A DNA stretch of 9,844 nt from Lentisphaerota bacterium (GTDB lineage: Bacteria; Verrucomicrobiota; Kiritimatiellia; RFP12; UBA3636), in the NCBI GenBank assembly GCA_012511845.1, contig JAAZFF010000471.1:1-9844 (forward strand). Direction: 5' to 3'. The position numbers and the translations under genes were made by a program. Below, piece by piece: positions 1-5,622 of the stretch. The notes beneath the pieces were generated by a model. That model searched no databases. It was not told the DNA's origin and saw nothing but the letters and a program-made list of their open reading frames with translations. The stretch's first letter is position 1; every line of letters begins with the position of its first letter.

Positions 1-1542
1 ATCATGAGATAAGATGCCTCAAAAGTCATACGTGAAAGCTGCAAATTTGGAAGATAGACAGGTCCTAAAACTGATATCAAAAAGATTGCTGCCAACATAA
101 CCGCAAGACCATTGCGCAGGCGCCGCAACGGTATTGTCAGCAAACTTCCAAAACCAAGAAACAGTAAAAGTGGATTGCTGTCCAATACAATCTCATAAAG
201 TACAGCATGAACTTGTTTTCTTATAAGATCGAACTTATTTACAGTTTCACCATCAACTGTCAACACGTATTCCATCACCATTTTTCCTGATAGTGTGCTG
301 ATTATAGTTGGCAGAATCAAAATGCAAATAATCAGGCACGTTATCAGGAATGGAGTTCGACGTTCCGAAAACCACCATTTACGGGTATTAAAAGCAACGA
401 ACAAGCCCAGTGGTGCTCCCAGCATTAACATGGGCGGCCACTGCGTCATAAAGAACATTGAAATGGTCAAACCCAGGTATGTACTGAACTTCGCCCTGGG
501 TTGAAGCATGGCTGCATATAAAAAAGCAAAAGCTGCCGGAAGCATGGCACATGCAAGCATCGCACCCACAGTGCCGAAGTGTAACAGCCATTTAAAATAA
601 AAACGATCAGCGCATAATGCCAGGATTCCACCAACCAGCGCAGAGGAGACGGACATGCCTGCCGAACGAAGCCCCCATACAGTCATCCAGGGAATGAAAA
701 ATATAAACACAAATATAAACACAAACAACATTGCCTCATGCGGTGGCATGAAAAGAAATAAAGGTGTTCCAAGGAGTGCTATGCCGGGTGTTCCAGACGA
801 TGTTAAAACACTATTTACAACTCCGGCGTTCCAATAAGGGACAAAATTTTCTCTCCAGGGGAAAGAAGTGAAAAATTCTGCTATTCTAAATAAAAACGAG
901 GGATGATCATCTGAATATGGAGTAGTAAAACCCGTTCGTTTCAAAAGTAACCAGCAACTCCGCAGCTGACTTGCAAGCAGACCTGTAGCTAAAAACTTGG
1001 AAACCCATTTTACCGGCTTGAAAAAAATAAAAAAAGGCACTGCTCCCCAGGAAAGGATAATAAAAAGCATTGACAGCATTTTTCGATTTCTTCCCAACTC
1101 TGAATAGCTGAGCGGCCAATTCAAAAAATAAAAAAACGGTATCAATTTTCCAAGAAGGACAGGAAATAAACCGGCTCCTAAAACAAGAATCCAAATATAT
1201 GTCGGCAGGCAAATACCAGGAAGGAAACTACCGATTCTTTCCTTTTTCCTTCTAAAAAATAAAGAGCACTTATAAGAAAAGAATATGCCTGCCAACCAGA
1301 CAACCGCGATTATTACGTTACCGGCAAAAGTTTTAAGAAATTTCCCGGCTGGCGCATCTATATATTTAATCGCAAGAAGAAAAACACAAAGTGAAAACAA
1401 TGCTACCTAAACCGTAGCTGCAAAATTCTGAAATAATTTTCCACTTGTCAATCCGACAGAACTCCGTACCGTAAAATTTTATAGCTTCAAACAATAGTAA
1501 GCTTGTGTCAGTAATTTTAAATGAATACTCATTAGAAGTCAA
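1..1542 (-). CDS. Polytopic membrane protein, GT-C glycosyltransferase-like (partial, apparent frameshift)
   Basis: About 513 codons are visible and the gene runs off the left edge. One continuous frame from 1379 down to 3 has no stop and encodes many hydrophobic helices joined by short basic loops (for example SNPLLLFLGFGSLL, AVMLAAIFLISVLGPVY). A loop at about 880-915 holds an acidic pair (D-D-H-P-S, codons at 906-911) followed by FRIAEFFTSFPW and PYWNAGVVNS. This resembles the first periplasmic loop of GT-C or YfhO-like membrane proteins, where such acids bind a lipid-linked donor. The assignment is inferred from this pattern only. Upstream, 54 codons in another frame (1542-1381) read smoothly into it if one base of the five-base A run at 1380-1384 is removed; as written that frame stops at 1366. 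The proposed start is TTG at 1542, four bases after the amidase stop, without a clear ribosome binding site. An alternative is an intact shorter protein starting at TTG 1400. Confidence 0.75.
1380..1384 (-). other. Homopolymer frameshift site in the membrane protein gene
   Basis: On the coding strand the run is five T, preceded by TTGTG and followed by CTTCTTGCG. Four T would join the upstream frame (ending SIVFTLCF) to the downstream frame (starting LLAIKYIDAPAGK) inside a predicted transmembrane helix. With five T the upstream frame ends at TAA 1368-1366, and the downstream frame is closed upstream by TAG 1409-1407. It may be a sequencing error, a real null mutation or phase variation. Confidence 0.6.
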
Positions 1543-1546
1543 CTGC

Positions 1547-2815
1547 TTAACGGTAGAAAATCATTGTACCCACAGCAATATTCTTTTCATCGATAGAATC
1601 CCCTGCCGTTAATTTGCCATTCCTGTCCAGATAAAATGTATCCGGACTGTTCCACTTTACACTGCAAATATTAAAAACAGGATTTTTTGCTGATATAGGA
1701 CCGCCTACCTTGTATCCGACAAGCATTTTTGTGCCTTCCGGCAATGCATCAATCTCTGCCAGACTTAATGAACTGCCCTCAATAAACTTGCTGTTGTCCG
1801 GCTTAAAGTAAAACGTCGTGGAAGCAGTTATTTCATCCCCACCCAATTCTGACGCCGACCCGTCGACTCCAATAGTTAACAGACCTTCAAGCAGATTTTC
1901 CGACGTGCCGCCTATTTCTACTCGTGTCCCTGCAGGAATCGACTTCCAGTTTTTGATTTCGTCACCATTTTTTCTTTTGCCATCCGGGAAAATATATACC
2001 GTATCTTTTGAACGATAAAGGTCTCGTGCTATATCCCATGCAGTTTTACCCGGTGCAATAACATTTTGATTATCTTTAGCAGGCGGTGATAAACTCTGCC
2101 CCTTTTTATACAGGATTTTTGTCAACTCAGGATCTGCATCTGCCAACCTGCCCGCCCTGACGTCGGGATCAAATGATGGTTTTTTGTAAAGCCCAATCTG
2201 TGCCCTGACATCGGGCAGACCAAAAATCATTGCGCAACGCTTTCTGCCGCGATGTCTCCTTTTATGCCACCGGTTTGGGTTGCCGTAGGCAACCATGGAA
2301 TGCGTCAGCACTCTTTCATCGGGTACTTTGTAAAAAGCCTTTAATTCGCTGACAAGCAATTTCAAAGCCGTATATTGAGCCTGATTCGGTTTTTTATTAT
2401 GATAACCGACGATCTCAATTCCAACGGAAATTGAGTCCAATCCAGTTTGTCCATTCCACATGCTTAACCCGGCATGGTAAGCCACCCTGCTCCTGTCGAT
2501 GATAGTGTACACCTTACCATCAGTATTGACTACGTAATGACATTCCCCATTAGCACTTAACTTATTTAGAGCCCCCCTCGCAGCACCCTCCGTTGTATGA
2601 AGAATGATGTAACGCGTCATTTTCCGAACAGGACGCTGCGGGTTTTTGGGGCTTCTGTAATTGTTTAACACCTGAACACGCTGCGTTGAAATCACAGGTT
2701 TTTGAGACGGGGAAGCAAATGCATCGTCTTTTATACCTGCAAAAAACATACTGAGCAAAAATATAACTGCAACACGCAGAAAAGTTCTTGAAGTTGTTTT
2801 TGCCAAACCTGTCAC
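1547..2815 (-). CDS. Secreted N-acetylmuramoyl-L-alanine amidase (Amidase_2 / T7 lysozyme-like)
   Basis: This 422-residue protein is predicted to cleave the amide bond between N-acetylmuramic acid and L-alanine in peptidoglycan, outside the cytoplasm. A signal peptide is visible (basic start, hydrophobic stretch VAVIFLLSMFFAGI, likely cut after AFA at residue 34). The Amidase_2 domain covers about residues 65-200: YIILHTTEG gives zinc ligand His73, VLTHSM gives His172, and RGRKRC gives Cys194 as third ligand, as in T7 lysozyme rather than the Asp of AmpD. CHYVVNTDGKVYTIID and SVGIEIVG are the usual core motifs. Residues 252-301 resemble a divergent LysM (APGKTAWDIARDLY), and a repeated motif continues to the C-terminus. 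The start is GTG, with only a weak AAGG about 11 bases upstream; TTG at codon 4 is an alternative. It follows gpmI by 27 bases and precedes the membrane protein by 4. Confidence 0.9.
   Translation of the reverse strand: MTGLAKTTSRTFLRVAVIFLLSMFFAGIKDDAFASPSQKPVISTQRVQVLNNYRSPKNPQRPVRKMTRYIILHTTEGAARGALNKLSANGECHYVVNTDGKVYTIIDRSRVAYHAGLSMWNGQTGLDSISVGIEIVGYHNKKPNQAQYTALKLLVSELKAFYKVPDERVLTHSMVAYGNPNRWHKRRHRGRKRCAMIFGLPDVRAQIGLYKKPSFDPDVRAGRLADADPELTKILYKKGQSLSPPAKDNQNVIAPGKTAWDIARDLYRSKDTVYIFPDGKRKNGDEIKNWKSIPAGTRVEIGGTSENLLEGLLTIGVDGSASELGGDEITASTTFYFKPDNSKFIEGSSLSLAEIDALPEGTKMLVGYKVGGPISAKNPVFNICSVKWNSPDTFYLDRNGKLTAGDSIDEKNIAVGTMIFYR
1556..2002 (-). repeat. Three copies of a short protein motif in the amidase C-terminal half
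   Basis: Amidase residues 272-301, 334-366 and 393-420 share the pattern T-x-Y-x-x-[PR]-[DN], then a glycine followed by D or S, then a hydrophobic residue, then G-T plus a hydrophobic residue. Examples are TVYIFPDGK...IPAGTRVEI, TFYFKPDNS...LPEGTKML and TFYLDRNGK...IAVGTMIF. Spacing is about 60 residues. The first copy overlaps the LysM-like stretch. A role in cell-wall binding is inferred from position only. Confidence 0.55.
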
Positions 2816-2842
2816 TTTTCTAAAAACCTTGTCCTGTCAATT

Positions 2843-4396
2843 TTATTCAGCCAGCAGACTCCTTGAAGTCATTTGCACCGGTATATCCATGTTTAACAAT
2901 TCAAGCACTGTTGGAGCAATGTCAGACAGAACTCCTCTTTCCACAAGGCTGACACCTGACGCATCATTAGCGATATATATTAATTCCACAGGATTCAGCG
3001 TATGGCTTGTTTTAACAAGTCCTGTTTCGTAATCTACCATCTGTTCGGCATTGCCGTGATCTGCCGTCACGAGAATTTTTGCATCAAGCTCAAGCAAACG
3101 TTCAACAATTTTGCCAACGCACTCATCAACCACCTCTACTGCTTTCGTTGCCGCCTTCATATCGCCGGTATGCCCAACCATATCGCAATTTGCCAAGTTA
3201 CAAACTATAAACGCATACGGGTTATTTTCAAGCCGTTTCAGCAGTTCATCGGTAACAGTGTAGGCATCCATTTCAGGATGACTCGCAAAAGTTGCCGGAT
3301 CGAAGCTGCTGGGTACATTTACATCGTCTTCACCTTTATAGGGTGTTGTAGATTTACCATTGAAAAAGCTTGTAACATGGCGGTATTTCTGTGTCTCAGC
3401 TATCCTTAACTGACGCAACCCCGCATTGGAGATTACTTCTCCCAGCAACACGTCCATGGCACCGTCTCCGCCCATTGCCCCGAGCAGATAATCATCAAAC
3501 TGATCCCAATATCTAGTGATACCCAGATACGTAAACTTCAGGCGCTTCTTGCGCTCACCGGGATAGTCATCGCAGACAAAAGCCTGGGTAAGCTGGATAG
3601 CACGGTCCTGCCTGTAGTTCGTGTGCATTACAACATCACCGTCACGCATGCCATCGTAGCCACCAATAGCGTAAGGCAGAATGTACTCATCGGTCATGTC
3701 TACCCCATCAGGAGTTTTATCATTCTTATAAGACTCTTCAACCGCTGCTACTGCATCCGACGATTTGCGCCCCTCAGCAAAGACAAGCGTATTGTAAGCC
3801 TGACTCGTCAAAACATAATTTTTCGACCTGTCCATAGAATAGTAACGTCCCATCAGTGTACCTATTCTGCAGTTCCCTAATGCCTCCATCTCATTTTGCA
3901 GACGCCCGATATATTCAAGCGTACTTCTTGGAGGTGTGTCCCTGCCGTCGAGAAAAGGATGAATAATTATTTCGCCGTCTTTCCAGGTATCACGGGCACG
4001 ACGCATAATTTTGAAAAGATGCTCCTGATGGGCGTGCACTCCTTCATCCTGCAAAAGCCCCATCAGATGCAACCTGCTTTTTCCGCCCATCCATGCAGAC
4101 ATAAAGCTTTTCCATTTTTCTGTTTCAAAAAGCTCACCGGAAGTAAGCCCGTCGTCAATGCGTTTCAACTCCTGAACAACAACGCGACCTGCACCCATGT
4201 TAAGATGTCCGACTTCACTGGAGCCCTGATAGCCTTCCGGTAAACCGACAGCTTCACCGCAAGCATCGAGCATGGTCCAGGGATATTCTTCCTTGTACCT
4301 ATCAATGTTTGGTGTTTTCGCTGCCAATACAGCATTGCCTTCCGTTTCTTCGTTTACACCCCATCCGTCTCTAATAATCAGTGCAACAGGTCTCAT
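2843..4396 (-). CDS. gpmI: 2,3-bisphosphoglycerate-independent phosphoglycerate mutase
   Basis: This cytoplasmic enzyme interconverts 3- and 2-phosphoglycerate in glycolysis and gluconeogenesis, using two Mn2+ ions and a phosphoserine intermediate. With the ATG at 4396 it has 517 residues, close to the usual 510. Asp10 is in IIRDGWG. Catalytic Ser60 is in GSSEVGHLNMGAGR, where most members have N-S-E-V-G-H. Other visible motifs are DEGVHAH (His121), HPFLDGRD (Arg152), MGRYYSMDR, NYRQDRA (commonly NFRPDR), NCDMVGHTGD (Asp405, His409), TADHGN (Asp446, His447) and SHTLNP (His465). An in-frame TTG lies two codons upstream at 4402, but AGGGGA sits 7 bases before the ATG and only 1 base before the TTG, so ATG is the better start. 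It heads the cluster with the amidase and the membrane protein. The pathway link to the cell-wall genes is not obvious. Confidence 0.97.
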   Translation of the reverse strand: MRPVALIIRDGWGVNEETEGNAVLAAKTPNIDRYKEEYPWTMLDACGEAVGLPEGYQGSSEVGHLNMGAGRVVVQELKRIDDGLTSGELFETEKWKSFMSAWMGGKSRLHLMGLLQDEGVHAHQEHLFKIMRRARDTWKDGEIIIHPFLDGRDTPPRSTLEYIGRLQNEMEALGNCRIGTLMGRYYSMDRSKNYVLTSQAYNTLVFAEGRKSSDAVAAVEESYKNDKTPDGVDMTDEYILPYAIGGYDGMRDGDVVMHTNYRQDRAIQLTQAFVCDDYPGERKKRLKFTYLGITRYWDQFDDYLLGAMGGDGAMDVLLGEVISNAGLRQLRIAETQKYRHVTSFFNGKSTTPYKGEDDVNVPSSFDPATFASHPEMDAYTVTDELLKRLENNPYAFIVCNLANCDMVGHTGDMKAATKAVEVVDECVGKIVERLLELDAKILVTADHGNAEQMVDYETGLVKTSHTLNPVELIYIANDASGVSLVERGVLSDIAPTVLELLNMDIPVQMTSRSLLAE

Positions 4397-4403
4397 TGAC
4401 AAA

Positions 4404-4409
4404 TCCCCT
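4404..4409 (-). promoter_or_regulatory. Ribosome binding site of gpmI
   Basis: AGGGGA on the minus strand, 7 bases before ATG 4396. It decides the start in favour of this ATG over the TTG at 4402. Confidence 0.75.
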
Positions 4410-4457
4410 AAAATTTAAAATCAGCACAAAGCTATTCAGCACTCGCAATAAACCATC

Positions 4458-4487
4458 ATGTTACCATACTTCACTCACAGATGGCAA
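4458..4487 (-). promoter_or_regulatory. Possible sigma70-type promoter for gpmI
   Basis: On the minus strand TTGCCA (4487-4482, 5 of 6 to TTGACA) and TAACAT (4463-4458, 4 of 6 to TATAAT) are separated by 18 bases, about 60 bases before the gpmI start. The match is only moderate and housekeeping promoters in this lineage may differ, so this is tentative. Upstream of it the region 4488-4586 holds a T8 run and a direct repeat but no gene. Confidence 0.3.
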
Positions 4488-4493
4488 AAAAAA

Positions 4494-4543
4494 GCGTTTC
4501 AAAATTGTAAAATGTTGGAACTTGAATAAACTTGCGTTTCAAA
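4494..4543. repeat. 10-bp direct repeat upstream of gpmI
   Basis: GCGTTTCAAA occurs at 4494-4503 and 4534-4543 (plus-strand reading), 40 bases apart centre to centre, immediately upstream of the candidate gpmI promoter. It could be a pair of binding sites on nearly the same helix face. It could also be chance in an AT-rich stretch. Confidence 0.4.
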
Positions 4544-4586
4544 CCTCACCCTTGGCGGTGGCTATTATTTCTTGTCTTCAGTGTTG

Positions 4587-4927
4587 TTAATGGTGTTTCA
4601 ATCCCCGTTGAATAACAAGTTCATTTGACAAAATCAATTTGCCATTGCGATCATATACAACACGCATTCGACATGGCGATGAGAAACCCGCCACGGAAAC
4701 CACAGCAACTGAACACCCTTCGCTTATCATGCACACATTTTACCACTTAACAACAGTCTGTACGAGTCCTTATTTCCCATTTTCAGGATTTATGCGATAG
4801 TATCCCAAGTAACGCCAATTGGAAGATAGGGAAGACAACCTGAGTTGCCATCATCCAAGGCAGGTCCCAGAATTTCTTTAGATGCGCACCATCCCGCACA
4901 ATTTACAAAAAATCTTTCTATGTGATG
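4587..4927 (-). pseudogene. Decayed remnant of an unrecognised protein gene (YD-x-x-GKLI end)
   Basis: I do not recognise the family. A protein-like reading runs through the stretch but changes frame once and crosses stops. From 4927 one frame gives NCAGWCASKEILGPALDDG, SGCLPYLPIGVTWDT and then TAA at 4792-4790. Near 4795 the adjoining frame continues with YYRINPENGK to TAA 4772-4770, then GLVQTVVKW to TAA 4742-4740, then MISEGCSVAVVSVAGFSSPC, MRVVYDRNGKLILSNE and LVIQRGLKHH to TAA 4589-4587. Pieces on either side of each break read as one coherent polypeptide, which suggests a gene broken by one indel and two nonsense changes. The last 47 residues (ATG 4730 to 4587) could be translated as a small ORF, but no ribosome binding site precedes it. 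No start is visible for the whole, so the 5' end is lost or unrecognisable. Its first part overlaps the extended end of the small membrane gene. Confidence 0.45.
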
Positions 4928-5294
4928 TCACAAGTGACAACAATCGATATCGTATACAGCTATGCAACATACAAAATTTCCTGCACAATATAGAAGTTAT
5001 ATGCACTATATAGAAGTTATATGCAACTAAACCTATTGTTCCCAAAAGTATGAACAAGGTAGACAAATAGCGCACAGTTCTGTTAAGAGGAAGGCGTAAA
5101 ATAATTGTGACTAAACCCAAACAGGAAAGAACTTCAACTATAGCAAACCAAATTGGGAATGAGACGGGTGTTCCCCTTGGGAATATATAAACAAGACGGC
5201 TGCTTGCCGACATTTTCATCAAAAACACATTGCCTACCCCTAGCAAAGTAAAAAGAAATAACATACATGAAACCTTTATATAATGACTTTTCAT
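4878..5294 (-). CDS. Small membrane protein with three predicted helices, C-terminus altered by a tandem duplication
   Basis: This 138-residue product has no recognised family. The ATG at 5294 is well supported by AGGAGG with a 7-base spacer. Predicted helices are near residues 9-26 (CMLFLFTLLGVGNVFLM), 46-67 (FPIWFAIVEVLSCLGLVTII) and 78-96 (LSTLFILLGTIGLVAYNFY). From about residue 97 the reading frame is an artefact of a 20-bp tandem duplication. With one copy removed, the protein would end IVQEILYVA at TAG 4962-4960, giving about 104 residues. The present tail, about 40 residues rich in Cys, Arg and His, fits an out-of-frame read-through and overlaps the neighbouring remnant. The gene begins 33 bases after the stop of the cysteine-rich fragment, so the two may once have formed an operon. 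A small inner-membrane partner of a secreted protein is one possibility, but nothing in the sequence proves it. Confidence 0.65.
   Translation of the reverse strand: MKSHYIKVSCMLFLFTLLGVGNVFLMKMSASSRLVYIFPRGTPVSFPIWFAIVEVLSCLGLVTIILRLPLNRTVRYLSTLFILLGTIGLVAYNFYIVHITSILCRKFCMLHSCIRYRLLSLVTSHRKIFCKLCGMVRI
4988..5025. repeat. 20-bp tandem duplication (18-bp identical copies)
   Basis: ATATAGAAGTTATATGCA occurs at 4988-5005 and again at 5008-5025, a period of 20. Because 20 is not a multiple of 3 it shifts the reading frame of the small membrane gene on the minus strand. The two copies are identical, so the event looks recent. Confidence 0.9.
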
Positions 5295-5301
5295 GAGTGA
5301 G

Positions 5302-5307
5302 CCTCCT
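5302..5307 (-). promoter_or_regulatory. Ribosome binding site of the small membrane gene
   Basis: Perfect AGGAGG on the minus strand with 7 bases to ATG 5294. This is the strongest Shine-Dalgarno match in the window and the main reason to treat the downstream ORF as a real gene. Confidence 0.85.
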
Positions 5308-5327
5308 ATGGATTCCGATCACACTTG

Positions 5328-5609
5328 TTAGACCCTTTTGCGGTTTCTTAATAAATATGCCTCGCTCCAACATCCCCATACTCCTCCGTCAAGAATCGTT
5401 GCCCAATCTGCTGGTTGCATATCAGCGGCTTTGTGTCCAGAATAAGTCCAGACGGTTCCCGGGACATAATCGGCAGAGCCTGAACCAGCTCCATGAGTGA
5501 TTAATTTTCCACATTCGTCATAGCAACATTGATTAGCATGTACGGAAAACGTGCACTGCTCTGCTGTGAACGGGTATGATCTCCCGGCAAGCCGGGAAGG
5601 ACAGACAAG
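5328..5609 (-). pseudogene. 5'-truncated fragment of a cysteine-rich protein
   Basis: An open frame of 93 codons ends at TAA 5330-5328 and is closed upstream by TGA 5612-5610. It has no plausible start codon before its middle (first ATG at A-A-D-M-Q). The translation looks like real protein: RSYPFTAEQCTF, HANQCCYDECGKLITHG, AGSGSADYVPGTVW, SGHKAADMQPADW and ILDGGVWGCWSEAYL. The order NQC-x-YD-x-x-G-x-LI-x-x-G-x-G-x-G-x-x-D followed by H, D, P and W reminds me of cysteine-containing C-terminal domains of secreted bacterial proteins, but I cannot name a family. It starts only about 14 bases after the esterase/glycanase stop, so the 5' part seems to have been deleted or replaced. It may instead be a complete small gene with an unusual start. 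It lies just before the small membrane gene. Confidence 0.5.
5582..5597. terminator. Perfect 16-base inverted repeat after the esterase/glycanase gene
   Basis: TCCCGGCAAGCCGGGA can form a GC-rich 6-bp stem with a 4-base loop, beginning 26 bases beyond the stop at 5623. There is no U-tract on either side, so it is not a classical intrinsic terminator. It may stabilise the mRNA end or assist termination, or simply lie inside the truncated fragment. Confidence 0.3.
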
Positions 5610-5622
5610 TCAGATTGGTCAG

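Noticed and set aside
907..1212. 101-residue minus-strand ORF
   Set aside because: It lies entirely inside the membrane protein gene in another frame and has no ribosome binding site. The overlapping frame is uninterrupted over 1.37 kb.
1380..1384. Programmed ribosomal frameshifting in the membrane protein gene
   Set aside because: A +1 shift would be needed, and there is no known slippery or stop-pausing signal at the site. An indel or sequencing error is simpler.
3002..3880. Several plus-strand ORFs of 85 to 135 residues opposite gpmI
   Set aside because: They are antisense shadows of a highly conserved enzyme gene, with no ribosome binding sites and no protein motifs.
4488..4500. T8 run on the minus strand as an intrinsic terminator
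   Set aside because: No GC-rich stem precedes it. The bases before it (GAAACGC) do not pair with nearby sequence.
4783..4907. Minus-strand frame from GTG 4904 encoding a hydrophobic stretch with FWDLPWMMATQ, which is also the pre-duplication frame of the small membrane gene
   Set aside because: I considered it a lost C-terminal helix of that gene, but three stops (TAG, TAG, TAA) intervene within 60 bases and the overlapping frame reads as a more natural protein, so I treat it as a shadow.
5134..5379. 81-residue ORF beginning MGMLERGIF
   Set aside because: It overlaps both the cysteine-rich fragment and the well-initiated small membrane gene in a different frame and has no coding character of its own.
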